From Dermacentor variabilis (Eukaryota > Arthropoda > Arachnida > Ixodida > Ixodidae), in contig NC_134568.1 in assembly GCF_050947875.1 (NCBI RefSeq), positions 204,507,017-204,571,016 on the forward strand: a stretch of 64,000 bases of DNA, read 5' to 3'. Shown here piece after piece: positions 1 through 12,151 of this stretch. The notes beneath the pieces are model-generated. The model was not told the origin of the DNA, searched no databases, and was given only the letters and a program-made list of their open reading frames with translations. Each line of letters starts with the position of its first letter. The first letter of the stretch is position 1. The position numbers were made by a program, and so were the translations under genes.

Positions 1-173
1 TTTTTTTATGAATGGCCAGTGCAAATTGAATAGATTGTTATTTGAAATAATCGCAAGCGTGCTGAAGCGCTGCGCACCATCTTCAGCGCAAGTAACAGAA
101 ATCACAGCCCAAACGAAATTCTATAAGCGAGCTTCCCTGCTGATTCAAATTGTGTGGAACGTTCTGTATGTAC

Positions 174-335
174 CAGGGCTGGGCAAAAGTATTTTGCAAA
201 TCTATCGTGATACCGATACAATATACTGAGGTGATAAGTATTCGAGATACAGATACAGTATACAAGCGGATTAATTGCGTCCAATACGATACTTGCAATA
301 TGTATCTTAAGCTACTTCGATACATTGGTTAATTC
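174..335 (+). repeat. hAT-like transposon left end (GATAC-rich)
   Basis: The segment opens with CAGGGCTGGG and continues with many GATAC/GTATC pentamers. The same terminal sequence, inverted, closes the segment ending near 4277. Short CAGGG termini followed by many copies of a subterminal pentamer are typical of hAT-type DNA transposons, where the pentamers bind transposase. No transposase frame is visible nearby, so this would be a non-autonomous element or one end of a decayed one. Family assignment is an inference. Confidence 0.5.
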
Positions 336-340
336 TTCGT

Positions 341-3314
341 TATAGCTGCACTGCAGAGGCCACTGCAAGTTATCAGGGGCTGAGTTCACAAAGCCATTGG
401 TTCATAAGTGCTTTTCCATTGGCCAGCCGCCTTCTCTGATGATATACTTAACGTCATTACTGGCTGAATTTTTACCTTGCGAGCCACTCAAGCGTAAGAG
501 ATTTTTGTGATTACGGGCCGATGTGCTTATGGCGAATTTCTTATCTCCCGCCAACCAGGCATCCCTCTTTTCATATTTCCTCTACTGATACGTATATACA
601 AAAGAATTCCAAGTTCTAACAACGATTCGCACCACAATTAATTCCGCAACAGTCTACGGGGCCGGTCGGACTAACGCCGGTTCATACGGACTAACGTACA
701 AGTACGCTGCGCATCAGGAATTTTTTTCATGTCACCGTTGTCATCGGTACAATGCACTGCTTTGTAGTCTGTTTGTAATGCGGCTCAGTGTTTTATATTG
801 GAACAGGTTCGCTTGTATAGTTTTATAAATGCGCCATATTAGGCTTCGGTGTGTAATATGTATATTCGCACGTGTTATAAGGAGATAACAATGTTTATAC
901 ACAATACATCACGTTGCACAGATTTTGTTTCGAGGCGTCAGTAAACGGCAGTAAATATATCTTAGTTTATGATGGCATTTAACGATATAGGGACACTAGA
1001 AAGTTAAAAGAAGAAGCTTGGTGACATTTGTTATCACATACTTTCAAAGTGAATGGTCATATCATCATCATCGCTATCATTACAACAACATAATGGGTTA
1101 GCAGCAACGTTCAAAGCGTGTATTACTTTAAGTGAAGACTGAAGCTCAAGCTGGAGCTGTACACGTCGCTCGTGATGGTTGTGAAAAATGTGCACTTTAA
1201 TTTGAATTTGTACCAGTCAGACGAAAAAAGTGTAGATCATGTAGCAGCAGGGGCAATGTTCAATATAAGATAGCGTTCCGATTATCATTAGCAGCGCTCA
1301 GCTTGTCGGTAGAAGCTTCCCGAAATTGTGCTAGGAAACGGGTGCAGGAGATTTTGACGATCCCCTGAATTTGGCAACAGATGAATCTGAGACCGGGAAA
1401 ACAGCACAGTGGATATTGGGGTGATGGAGAGGAAGCCAGCTATGGAACTATATCGAACACCAAAGAATGAAATCGAAACAGAGAAGTTTTATGGTTCTTC
1501 AAAGCGCTGCAGAGCTGCTGTTCGAATCCATATGAGGGTATACGATTCTCTGAACGCGGTGCTCTAGGAAAAATAAATGCTCATGACGCCTACTCGTCTG
1601 TAGCGTTTGGAAATAGCGCAGAAACTGTTGAGTATGTTCTATTATAACGTCGAAGTACCCGCATAGAGGTGAATTAATATTTAGTCACTCTGTCGAATGC
1701 CTTGAGTTTTAAAGGAATACTAACGAGAAACACTAAATTAGTTTAGACTGATAAGGAATATTCTTTCAAAACTGTCTTCCCGCTAATTTGGCGGTAATAT
1801 GTTGACTATTAGAATAGAAAAGGACGGTCAAAGTTCTATTATTTTGATATCACGCCGAAACCCCCGCGCCAGCATGTCAGTGTGACATCACGAATTTTAA
1901 GGTATCTTTTAGTATTTGCGCCGTTTCAGCTCGGTATATGCTCTTGGAACTTGCTAAGTCCAGTTCTTGGCTGCTTTAGACCACAACGCAGTCCGTCTTT
2001 GTCGATAAAAAATTAACTACGCCCGAGCAGACGAGCTCAAAGTTGATGACATCACCGCGAGCTGGTGCACGAACTTCACGGTAGCGTCACCACAGGTCTT
2101 TCGTTTTTGCCTCCTTACACCAAGCCTCTTCTCACAGTACTATAAGAGCAGCTTTTTCGGTGTTTAAAAAGGGTAACTTACTAATTCAGCTCACATACTT
2201 TTTTTTCTTTAATGTACCCTTAGATATAGTATAGAAGAAGAGCAAATGAACCTGCAGTGGAAAATAGTAAAAGACGACTGGAGTTAAGAGTTAGCACAAT
2301 GACAGTAGAGCGACAGCAGGCTCCGCGTTCCATTGTACACCTTCTCACACTGCTCTCTAATTGTGACAGTCGCCAACTGTTCAGACTGCCGTTATCTAGG
2401 TGATTCACAATGGTGAACTATTAACCGAATTTAGTGCAGCAGTCGTGAAATAATACGGCAAATAGTGCCTTCTACCCCACGCCACTTCAAACAGTACGCC
2501 GACGTGGAGAGAGATGTGCGTCAGCGGCGGCCGGGCGATGTAGACGAGCAGAATAAGTCCCATAAAACAAGGCACAGTGAGTTTTGTTCCAACAGCGACA
2601 AAACCAAATTGGACGTACTCTCACCTTCCGCTCAGTCGGCTCTGTACCGGAGCCTGTGCAGCGTTCTGGCTTCCACTGCAGGCATCGGTGTTGTGCGCAC
2701 GCACATTTTCTTTCGTGCTGAGCAGATGCGTGCATACCACGCCGTGGCGAACGTCAAGCTAAACTTATGCAATGCTTTCTTTGGACGCTGACCAAGTCCC
2801 CCGACGGTTTTCTTTTAATCCAACATCGTGCACCATCGAGGTGCGACACCTGCAACGCCGCTGGCACGTTCATCACGCCAGCGTTCTGCGACCCCTTCAG
2901 TGCAACGCTAAACCTTGCTATCGCTTTAGACGATTGGCCTTAGGGTAAAACTGACAGTTGTCAATTCTATTGCGGATCGTCTGTGCGGGTACTTAAAAGG
3001 GACTAGATCAGGCGGTCGTTATGTGCAATCAAAGTACTTGAAATCTGCAGCGATGCGCATTGATGTTCCGGATAATATGTTTCTGCGTTGTGTAATATAC
3101 TGTGTGTAAAACTATCCAGGACAGCAATGCATTTAACGACACCGACGTCGGTAGTTCTTGAAACTGGTTCTAAGCAGAAAGTTTCTAGCAAAGTGGTATG
3201 CTATAAGCACCCGATCGACTTCCATTGTGTGGCTGGAACATTGTACCTAGCGAGTATAATGAGCAAGTTAATTATTAATACTAGTGCCGCACAGAATTCG
3301 ATTTTCTCAATCGT
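341..3314. other. Non-coding stretch, no gene recognised
   Basis: I see no conserved protein, RNA gene or clear repeat boundary here. A small frame at 2465-2791 (108 residues) in a GC-richer patch matches nothing I know. If the two GATAC-rich ends at 174 and 4277 belong together, this is the interior of a 4.1-kb non-autonomous DNA transposon. Confidence 0.4.

Positions 3315-3395
<81 letters not shown>
3315..3395. repeat. (ATC)27 microsatellite, RTE 3' tail
   Basis: About 27 uninterrupted ATC units sit directly against the 3' end of the minus-strand RTE fragment. RTE-clade retrotransposons end in short tandem repeats rather than poly(A), so this is probably an expanded element tail. The same unit, shorter, tails the related fragment at 63,132. 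Confidence 0.9.
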
Positions 3396-3397
<2 letters not shown>

Positions 3398-4060
3398 GGT
3401 TACGCCCACTGCAGGGCAAAGGCCTCTCCCATACTTCTCCAACAACCTCGTCATGTACTAATTGTGGCCATGTCGTCCCTGCAAACTTCTTAATCTCATC
3501 AGCCCACCTAACTTTCTGCCGCCCCCTGCTACGCTTCCCTTCCCTTGGAATCCAGTCCCTAACCCTTAATGACCATCGGTTATCTTCCCTCCTCATTACA
3601 TGTCCTGCCCATGTCCCCCCCATTTCTTTTTCTTGATTTCAACTAAGATGTCATTAACTCGCGTTTGTTCCCTCACCCAATCTGCTCTTTTCTTATCCCT
3701 TAACGTTACGCCCATCATTCTTCTTTCCATAGCTCGTTGCGTCGTCCTCAATTTAAGTAGAACCCTTTTCGTAAGCCTCCAGGTTTCTGCCCCGTAGGTG
3801 AGTACTGGTAAGACACAGCTATTATACACTTTTCTTTTGAGGGATAATGGCAACCTGCTGTTCATGATCTGAGAATGCCTGGAAAACGCAGCCTAGCCCA
3901 TTCTTATTCTTCTGATTATTTCCGTCTCATGATCCGGATTCGCCGTCACTACCTGCCCTAAGTAGATGTATTCCCTTACCACTTCCAGTGCCTCGCTACC
4001 TATTCTTCTCAATCGTATAATGTCATTAGAAAAATTAGCGTAAAACTGTCGCCTCAGAAT
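3396..4060 (-). pseudogene. RTE-clade non-LTR retrotransposon, 3' fragment
   Basis: Three minus-strand frames (about 4050-3893, 3865-3596 and 3623-3396) together give the C-terminal part of an RTE-type endonuclease-reverse transcriptase. Landmarks are the YIYLGQVV segment after the RT core, LTYGAETWRLTKR, AQRAMERRMMG and a GHVMRREDNRW motif near the C-terminus. Frame changes near 3880 and 3610 break it, and the endonuclease and RT catalytic cores are missing, so it is a 5'-truncated dead copy. It resembles the copies at 13.2 kb and 63.1 kb. Confidence 0.85.
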
Positions 4061-4099
4061 AAGTTTTAACTGCTGTAAGTGACTCTGGGTGCCTTGGTG

Positions 4100-4277
4100 G
4101 ATTTTGCCATAGGTGTAACTTGTATCTAAAGAGACACCATACTTCGTACGATGTATCGAAAATACAAATACTGATACATGTTTTGCAGAATGTATCATGA
4201 TACAGATACAAGATGCTTAAAGAGTATCTTAAGCGAGTATCTAAGATACATGTATCTTTGATACTTCCCAGCCCTGG
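4100..4277 (-). repeat. hAT-like transposon right end (GATAC-rich)
   Basis: The segment is full of GATAC/GTATC motifs and ends in CCCAGCCCTG, the reverse complement of the terminus at 174. The flanking octamers on the two sides agree at about 6 of 8 positions, which is suggestive of a target duplication but not decisive. It may be the other end of the same element. Confidence 0.5.
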
Positions 4278-5463
4278 TTATGTGCAGACCAGAGGAAAAT
4301 TTATATATACGACCGGATCTGATAAGAGAGCTAAATTCTCGAGAAGCTTGCTGGCACAGCATGCAATTTGAAGGAGCACAGCATCGTTTGCACACGCAAG
4401 TGTGCACTACAATGTTCACTGTCATGCTGCACGGGGTATTGTTTGAAAAAACAACGGTCATTTTTTTGTCGTTTTTTTAAGCAGCACCATCGGCATACAG
4501 TATTTTGCTCCTGACGATACAGCACGCAACACGCATACAATACGCGATCATGCACAATACTGGGACGTGTAGTGCCTACCGTACGACACGATAGCCAGGT
4601 ATCGCGCTTATTTATTAATTACCGTCAGGAGCAAAAGACGGCACGGGGAAGCAACGAAAAAAGCAAATCCAAGTATTATTTTTTTTTTCTGAGCCTCGTG
4701 TGCTACCGATTCGGTGCGCGTAAGTTACGCAGAAACTCTGGTTATTTAACGACTCCAGTGATACCCGGACTTTCGATACTGGCTGTACTTAAACATTACT
4801 TGAGTTTGTGAGTAGCGCACAATTTATTTCTTCTAGCTAAGAGGCAGCACACACAACTCACAAACAAGCGGATACGTGCACGCAGAGGGCTTCAATTTGT
4901 AATATATGTATAATTAAGGCGTGTAGCCTTCCCGTGTGCCTTTGTCTAAAATAAAATATTTCTGGGTAAGCAAGATCTTGTTCTTCTCTTGCATGCCCGC
5001 TTTGCGGATATCGAAGAAGAAAAAGATGCTTTGACTTAGGCAGCGTGAACTAACAAGGACCGAGGGAAAGAAAACGCATACACAGCGCAGGTATGTGTTT
5101 TCGGCAAAAAAGGTTCGGCTTCGTATTTTGATGACTCACTGTTTCGCTCCATTTAACGTTATTACTTAGGGTGGCTGCTCGTTCCGTATTGTTACATTAC
5201 GGTATCTCTTACAAATTAGAAAACGCGAAACTGTGGATGCAGCAAGGAATAATTTACAGGTGGCAGCTGAGCGTGCTTCTTAGAATTCGATATGTACGAG
5301 CGGCTGCATGTGAATACAACACACTGAAAACATAATGGAGCGCTCTGAGGTGCAGTGAAATATTCGATTACTTTGTTGAAGCTGACCGGCTGCCACGCGC
5401 CAGTAAAGTTCACTGCATCAGAACGAGAGCGGCGTCGTAAAAAAAAAAAAGCGCTTCACGTAC
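4278..5463. other. Cyclase intron sequence downstream of exon E
   Basis: This lies beyond the splice donor of exon E on the minus strand, so it belongs to the next intron of the cyclase gene. Apart from the inverted repeat at 4502-4637 I see no coding signal here. No C2 catalytic-domain exon was recognised. Confidence 0.5.
4502..4637. repeat. 14-bp inverted repeat pair
   Basis: TTTTGCTCCTGACG at 4502-4515 is matched by its exact reverse complement at about 4624-4637, leaving roughly 108 bp between the arms. It could be a tiny foldback element or chance. No target duplication was seen. Confidence 0.4.
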
Positions 5464-5630
5464 CCAGGTTCAGGCTCCAGAGGGTCCCCGTAGAGGTCCG
5501 ACCGAAAGAAACTGAATGCCAGGGAAAATGATGCCAATCCATTGATCATCGCCAGCAGCTTCAAGAGGAAATTTATCCTCAGATACACCGACACAGCTGT
5601 CAGCGCTAGCATTGAGCATGGTAGCTGGTA
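5464..5630 (-). CDS. Adenylate cyclase exon E (transmembrane segments)
   Basis: This is a 167-bp internal exon of a class III membrane adenylate cyclase, the enzyme that makes cAMP from ATP under G-protein control. It follows an acceptor reading TTGAACAG and ends at a GTACGTG donor. It starts in phase 0 and leaves two bases of a codon. It encodes 55 residues from YQLPC to EPEP, containing two hydrophobic stretches separated by a short VYLRINFLLK turn. This matches the late transmembrane helices of the second six-helix cassette. The frame joins exactly to exon D. The C2 catalytic domain should follow to the left but was not found before the window edge. Confidence 0.75.
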
Positions 5631-6479
5631 CTGTTCAAGATGGAAGAGAAAATAGGGCATCATTTCAATGAATGTATCGTCTGCAGTTGCTGGCAGTTAT
5701 TTTAATAAAATGGTCTGCGTTTGTATTCTCTTTAAAAGTTCAGAAGCAAAGTGGAGGGCCACCCAGCCAATAACGCACGTGTCTAAAGAAGACAACAAGC
5801 GGCGAAACTGTATCAAAAACAGACAAAAAGTGGGACCATATACTGGGAACTGCGTAGAATGGGAATGTCCAAACTTCAAGGCTCGTTATTCTTCAAGGAA
5901 ATTCTACACGGGCCAGCGTTTTTATTCTGACTACATTAAGTGAAGGTTTTTAACTTATACCGCTGCGGTGTTCTCGCTCGAATTTCGCAGCAAAACTGCA
6001 TTTACAAAAAAAAAAAAAAAAGAATCCGCATCGTTCAGAAACACTTGTCCTCGCTTGCTTGTGTCGTCTGAGCAAAAAAAAAAAAAATGCCGTAAGCGCG
6101 AATGGCCTTCGGAGAAGTGAGCTGCTAAGGAAGGTGAACTGGTTTTATTTATTTGGGATGCTGCCCGTTCCAGTGAGACCAACGCAGGTGGGTATTGGGC
6201 AGTTTTACAAAGGAAACAAGCAGCTCATGCTGGATCGTAAAAAAAAGCTACTTGAAGCATTGCGAAAAATCACCGATGACAATGTGAAATACAATACTTT
6301 TGGTTAGTATAACACTACTCAATAACCAATATAGCATTACTAAAGTTTATATAAGAATATTGAATAAACGACCCATGTAAAATTACATAAGTGATACAGA
6401 TAACAGCGCAGAAGTTTGGGGCTTGAAATGGAGAAAATTTATGCGCAGGAAACACAAGTATTACAGTGAAGATATGCGG

Positions 6480-6650
6480 GTGTGTTAAGTGGCGTCTTCT
6501 GTGTTTGATGTCTCTAGTAGATTGATGAAAGATGAAAGTGATGGAGAGGAAACTATCTCCAAGTTGAGATGATTCCATTCTTTGACCGCACGTGGGAACA
6601 GTGAAAACTTGAACGTGTCAAAGTGAGCACTCTCCTGGTTTAGTGTAAGT
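6480..6650 (-). pseudogene. Non-LTR retrotransposon C-terminal fragment
   Basis: The minus strand reads FPRAVKEWNHL followed shortly by SPSLSSF, the pattern found at the extreme C-terminus of CR1/Jockey-type reverse transcriptases (a W-N-x-L segment followed by S-x-S-L-x-x-F). Sequence to the left, down to about 6350, is probably its 3' untranslated region. No RT core is present, so this is a short relic. Confidence 0.65.
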
Positions 6651-7907
6651 GTGTGTGTGTTTTTTTTTTTCGCGATAGATGTGATGTAGACAAAGTGACG
6701 TACTTAGCTCGGTCAATTTTAAAACTGTCGTGCATTCGTAGATGAATTTTAAGCGGGTTTTGCTGAGATGCCAGCAACTAAATGCCCGGACAAACTATGC
6801 CAATAACTATGCGAAGATGTTGAATACATTAAAAATTCCACTATGCTGCCAAATTCGAGCGAAAACAAATCAGCCACAACCGCAAACTATTTAATGCTGC
6901 AATATTAAAAAAAACTATGCACTATAGCTCCTAAAGAATTTGTCTGAAAGAAGATGGATAATAGGACCTAGAGTGAACGCGATAAACTACGAGGGCACCT
7001 AAGCAATTCCTATGATGTGCAAATGCGAGAGCATTACTCGTCGCTGTGTGTGCCGCTGAGCCATGTCGCTTAGTTTAGCGTTGCGGCGAAATGTTGCCGA
7101 GTTTAGTGCTGCTGCGCCATGTTTCGGACTGTAATGTCGCGGCCTATGAGGTCGCAACGACGCAACACGACAAACCGGCCATATTGAGATCTCTCAGCTC
7201 TCAGTTTTATTGGCGGAGTTCTGATTAAAGTAGCGTTTCCCGCGCATTGCGTTCAGTGTTCTTTCTCGATGACACCACTTTGCCGTGCGATGACGGTACT
7301 TTTCCGAGTGGCACCATGGTGCTGACACTACACTTCTTCATCGGTTTCGTAGGCGAACTCCACCTCATACCCTGGGGGGGATGTCGTAATCGTTGCCAGA
7401 GGGGTAATTGAGGCGCGTTGCATCTTATTCGTCGTCGTCGTCCACGGCCTCCGGCCACGGCCGTCTGCAGATCCCCGACAACGCGAAAGGCAGAGCGAGC
7501 GGCTGCAGCTCGCTCTGCCATCTGGTGAATCGCCCGTCAGGCAGAGCCCAACTCCGTGCGCAGGATCGAAGATATTCGTCGCAGTCGTCTGTTGCAACGA
7601 TAGCGTCATGCAAGAGTGGCGCAAACCAATCATTTGAGAATACACTTGAAGGGCATGTGTGACTTTACAGGTTTTCAACTGGACTGGTGCCACCTCTTGA
7701 TAAGTTGCCTTGTCGTTGCCACATCCTGAAGTTCAAAGCTAGTTGTAGTTTTTGTGCGGTGCTTGGTGTGCTCAACGCGATTTGTAGGTCCCCCCTAGGC
7801 CAAGAATACGAGATGTGTTGGCTAGTGCTTGCACGTTTCTCGCGTGTGGTACGATTCTTGCATATACACGACTCCACAAATACCATGTAACTACAACAAA
7901 AAAAGAA

Positions 7908-7975
7908 CAGTGGCGCAGTTGTTAGCGCGCTCGGCTACAGAGCGGTGGCAGTGAGGCAGAGGATCGAATCCTCAA
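7908..7975 (+). repeat. tRNA-like sequence (SINE head or tRNA relic)
   Basis: A TGGCGCAGTTGTTAGCGC A-box-like segment and a GGATCGAATCC B-box lie about 50 bp apart, and a clover-leaf-like arrangement can be drawn. The acceptor ends do not pair well, and the anticodon loop would give CUA. I therefore read it as a tRNA-derived SINE head or relic, not a working tRNA gene. Confidence 0.5.
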
Positions 7976-9148
7976 CTTTCCATCTTTAGTTGAAGGTGGC
8001 GGAATTTGTGTGCCGTTTTTCTGTTACGGCTTTCTGATAATGCTCTCGCATTTATAGGTGCACATTCAAAAATATAGCAGGCTGTGACTCAGGGAACAAG
8101 TGCTTGAATAGAAGTTAGTAGAGCTAATTTTAGGACTAGTTCGCCGTATTTACTGTTCTTTAATCGTTCTTAACTTATAACGTGCTTCTAAAGGCGCTGA
8201 GACATTTCAAAGGTTCATTTCTTTCTTTTTTTTTTCTTTTCTTTTTTTTTTTTTTACTGGCATTAGAACACGCCGTGGAATGTGTGTTACCCTGAAAGCA
8301 CTGACTTCCTTCACTGATAAACTCTGCAGCGACGTATGTGTTTGTGCTCCTATTTTGCTCGTGGTTTAGCAGCGCCAGGAAGGCCCCAAATTTCGTATCA
8401 GGACCCTGACTTAATATAAATGATTGCTGTCTAGCGTTTTTCAAACATTTGAAGTCATTTCTTCACCGATTACCAGAGACGACTCAATTTCCTGCATCTG
8501 CGGCCAGATTACAGGCGACCATCAATATGCCAGTCTGAAGAAGAACAGTTCGCACAGTTCGCATTCACTTTACTGCAGCATGAAGCTACACAGAAAATTC
8601 CATACAGGTTACACAGAAAGTTATTTCGCAAATAGAAGGCTCTGGCAATCTGCAGCGGCTGAGCATTCTTTTTGTAGAACCCATATGAATTTATTTTGTA
8701 GCTTCGTGCCAATTTCGGATGCATGCAAATTTTGTCATTAAACTTTCCTGCACATTTCGTACTTTTGAAGATATCTTGTTTATTACCGCCGTTGTTTTAG
8801 CTACCTGCGCGGTAAGAAAATGAGAATTCGTCGGCACATATCGTACAGGTTGAGAGGGCGAGAGAAACGAAGAGGCAGCAGTTCGAAATATTCAGTGCTT
8901 TTAGATGCATAGTCTATCAATGCTTTTTTGTACGTTGATTGTACTCCACACCTCGACAGCGTTAAAAAAGGTCCGCTTGTCAGCTCTTTCCTTGATGCCA
9001 GACGAACAGCTAACGTTAAAGAAAAAAAAATCAGCACAGGTCGATCATTGCTAGATGGGAGATAAACACGATACGGTTGGCCTTAATGACAGTGAAAACA
9101 AACGCTTCATGCTCTTTCAGTCTTAATATTGGAAAATAAGCTACTTAC

Positions 9149-9262
9149 ACGGACGAGTCCACAGTCGTAAGGGACTTCCTCAATTAGTGCAGTTGTGAAG
9201 TTTCCGTTGCTGTCGTTATTAGCCAAAATGATGCGTTCTCCGTCTGTGCTTCCACAAGTAAT
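9149..9262 (-). CDS. Adenylate cyclase exon D (extracellular loop)
   Basis: A 114-bp exon of 38 codons, phase 0 at both ends, with a TTTTTCAG acceptor and a GTAAGT donor. It encodes a hydrophilic segment with two N-glycosylation sequons (NDS and NFT) and two cysteines. This is what is expected for the glycosylated extracellular loop between helices of the second membrane cassette of an adenylate cyclase. It joins in frame to exon C upstream and exon E downstream. On its own the exon is not diagnostic; its identity rests on the neighbouring exons. Confidence 0.72.
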
Positions 9263-10161
9263 CTGAAAAAGAGACGACTACTATATATACGTACACGAGC
9301 TGCACGCACATTCTACGAACGGGCTTTTATGTCGCCAGGAAATATCGGAAGGCATATTAATTATATACAATGTCTTCGAGCAGAAACAGAAAAAATTGGC
9401 GAAGCCCCCCCCAAAAAAGCACGATAGATGTCTTGCAGAAATCGCTAATTTCTATAAAACTCGCTCATAATAAACAATTTCTAAATAATTTGAAACAGAC
9501 TCCACAAGAGACAAAATATTTCTTAAGCCTGGGCCCGAATCTCGGGTAGGTAGGCTTCTTCTCGTCCACGCGAACTATCGCCTACTTTATGCACAGCTCG
9601 CAGGCGTTCTTAGTAGTACCATATTGCTCCTTCGCCTCTGCTTCGAATGCACCCCAGACGCAGGATTCGAGTGGGTTTTCAGGCGAGGGTCCATGGCGAA
9701 CCGAATTAGCGAGGCCAGTCGTAGTGTGCGTTCTTTATGAAGGCAGCTTTCGCTCTTCTGGCCTGAGCCGACTCATGCTCGAACACATATTGCGGACTCG
9801 CTAGCTTACCATTTCACCATTCGCCAGCATGGTGGCTTAACTGACAATATATTCACTGTCCCTTTACCTCCGCTGACACTAACTTGACGTTTTTGAGTTT
9901 AGTTTTTCTTTTCAATTTTCAGTATTTAGCACTGTCTTTATTATTTCCTTCGTGGTTCAGAACCAGATAGTGGCTTCATGAATGAGCTTTCTGAATGTTT
10001 ATTATCAGAACGTTGAACTTGTTTTCACTGTTGCGCATCCCTCTTTCTATGTCACCATCATTCTTCATCACACCTTTATGTCCCTGTTCCCTCTTCCCCT
10101 GTGCAGAGTAGCAGGCTAGAGCGTGTTAGCTCAGGCCGACCTCTCTGCTTTCATTCAGATA

Positions 10162-10207
<46 letters not shown>

Positions 10208-11188
10208 GTTCAGTCGTTTTTTCCGGTTTACCGACTCATATATTTCTCATACTTCTTAGCATGTCAGTTTGGTGCATGCTTTTAAGCCCAGTCATGCTAA
10301 AACTCTTGAACAACATTCTGCAGAAAAGAGTATCGACGCCCCTTTCATCAGCGGAGTGTCGAACAAAACTGAGTCTGTTCATTAATGACTCTTTCGTTGT
10401 TGAAAGCAGTAGGAGCGCAAGTGCTACATGACAGATTATTACAGCCGTATTGCTCGCTTAGCAAAATTAATAATGTTCCAATTTTATCTCACAGACCCTG
10501 TATAAGTCCGATTTTCTAAAAATCAAAGGCAAGCAGCAGAATTGAACAGCACTGAAAGTAGACGGCGAAGCAAGGACGCTTTACAGAATTGTTTCGGAAG
10601 TGGTGGACATTCTTTGTTTGTTTTTGGTTAGGCGTCCGGGAACATTAATTTATGACAACATGACAAGACCACGCTCTGAAATTTACGCCAAATACCACTG
10701 TATTGCATGCGACTATTCCGATCACCAATTCTAAGTCATCGTTGATCTCAAGCGTGATTAGTGGTGCTGCGACCGGCTGATTACTCTACATTAGGCTATT
10801 AATTCACTTACTGATGTGATTGACTTTTTGACTTCTAACTCTCCTGCTATTGAATAACAATAAAACATAAATATTGCTTGTTTATTTGACTCTGCTGAGT
10901 GAGAATGGTGTTCACCGTAAAAAACTGTTACCGTAAGTAACCACAGGCTCTACATTCCAGTTTTTATTCGTTCATTTTATACACTGAAATATCAGGAGAG
11001 ATACACAACTCTCTCCGCAGGTGACGTGATGCAAGACGCTGAGAGCAGTAAATGTGCTGTTCTGTCTTGTTCTTTCGTAAGCGCAGGTGTTTTATGTTTT
11101 CCTTTTCTTGCCTTTCGCGTATAACAAAGTTATTGTCTTCCACTTTTGCTGCCTTTTTAATATTTGCCTAGATGCGCAACATACGTAC
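9263..11188 (-). other. Cyclase intron between exons C and D
   Basis: A 1.9-kb intron with a GTACGT donor. It contains a (CT)n tract at 10,165-10,204 and otherwise nothing I can assign. A 71-residue frame at 9589-9804 and a 102-residue frame at 10,123-10,431 show no known motif, and the latter is built on the CT repeat. Confidence 0.6.
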
Positions 11189-11332
11189 CATGTTTATGAA
11201 CGTCGCTGACATAATGAAGAGGATTGTGGTAATGAAGAACAGGATGCGAAGCAGCAGACTCCCCGCAAGTCCAGGAATGCACGGGGGGTGATGGATAGCT
11301 GTAGGGTGCGCTGAAGTCTCGCCGTCCATGCT
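11189..11332 (-). CDS. Adenylate cyclase exon C (transmembrane helix)
   Basis: A 144-bp exon of 48 codons, phase 0 at both ends. The acceptor region is a long T-rich tract ending in TGTAAG and the donor is GTACGT. The N-terminal half is polar (SMDGETSAHPT). The C-terminal half is a strongly hydrophobic helix (LLLRILFFITTILFIMSA). This fits a mid-cassette membrane helix of an adenylate cyclase. The frame is continuous with exon B, 26.8 kb away, and with exon D. Confidence 0.75.
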
Positions 11333-11571
11333 CTTACAAGTGATGAAAGAGAAAAAAATATACAGAAAAAAAAGAAAGAAAAGATTTATTGCTTTTTCGC
11401 TAGAAAGATACAAGATACCCTGTAACATTTAGAAACCATAGGAGCATTGCTCACGCGTATAATGGTGTATGTCTTTTCGTGCAAAGTTTTGTTCACGATA
11501 AAGTTTTCAGAGCGAAGCTTTGTTTGCCTAGCCCACCATGCTTTCACGCCCTTCGGTCGGGCAGTCAGGTA

Positions 11572-11572
<1 letters not shown>

Positions 11573-11648
<76 letters not shown>
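11573..11648. repeat. (TA)n microsatellite
   Basis: An uninterrupted TA dinucleotide tract. The peptide frames of alternating Tyr and Ile across it are artefacts. Confidence 0.95.
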
Positions 11649-11649
<1 letters not shown>

Positions 11650-12019
11650 GAAGATCAAAGGCAATGTTCCAGTAACCGTATCCTGTTCCGACCATGATGC
11701 AGCGGTTTCGTGGAGCTCGAAGAGGCGGACCCCGTCTTCTACGGGCCCGTCATCCACAGATCCAGTGTACTTGGGCCAAAGGCTTTTGATGATGGGGTCA
11801 TGACGCTGGTGGGCATGATGATGGGCTGGTGTTCACGGCGTGGTGTTGAGTACTTTTATGATGATGTGAAGCCGATGAGGTGGCTGCCAGGTCTTTATCT
11901 TGGCAACTTGTGTGACGCGAGTAGAATGTTGCGCACGCAGACAAACATGGTTGATGTATATGTTTGTGATCTACTGGCACGGCAAAGATGGTCACCCGAA
12001 CACTGCCTTTAATCTTCGT
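11647..12019. repeat. Segment bounded by 22-bp imperfect inverted repeats
   Basis: Positions 11,647-11,668 and 11,998-12,019 are inverted copies of a 22-mer with two mismatches, centred on TGCCTTTRATCTTCGT. Each outer side runs into a (TA)n tract. The roughly 330-bp interior has no recognised coding sequence. It may be a small inverted-repeat element or two oppositely inserted fragments of one repeat. Confidence 0.5.
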
Positions 12020-12069
12020 CTTCCTCTACTTTCAGACACAGTCCATCTGTACCACACACACATGTGCCC

Positions 12070-12073
<4 letters not shown>

Positions 12074-12146
<73 letters not shown>
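12074..12146. repeat. (TA)n microsatellite
   Basis: Uninterrupted TA tract closing the segment described at 11,647-12,019. Confidence 0.95.

Positions 12147-12151
<5 letters not shown>

Larger units (their letters stand above)
5631..9148 (-). other. Cyclase intron between exons D and E
   Basis: A 3.5-kb intron bounded by GTAAGT at the exon D side and AACAG at the exon E side. It holds a decayed non-LTR fragment near 6.5 kb, a GC-richer block from about 7015 to 7790 with overlapping frames on both strands that I do not recognise, a tRNA-like sequence at 7908, and pyrimidine tracts near 8225-8255. No host exon was seen inside it. Confidence 0.6.

Noticed and set aside
3088..3636. Frames with poly-Ser, poly-Asp or poly-His at 3.3 kb
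   Set aside because: They translate the (ATC)27 tract; the flanking residues belong to the RTE fragment.
7225..7693. Overlapping frames up to 121 residues as a possible gene
   Set aside because: GC-rich block open on both strands, no known motif and no splice-site pattern agreeing with the cyclase frame.
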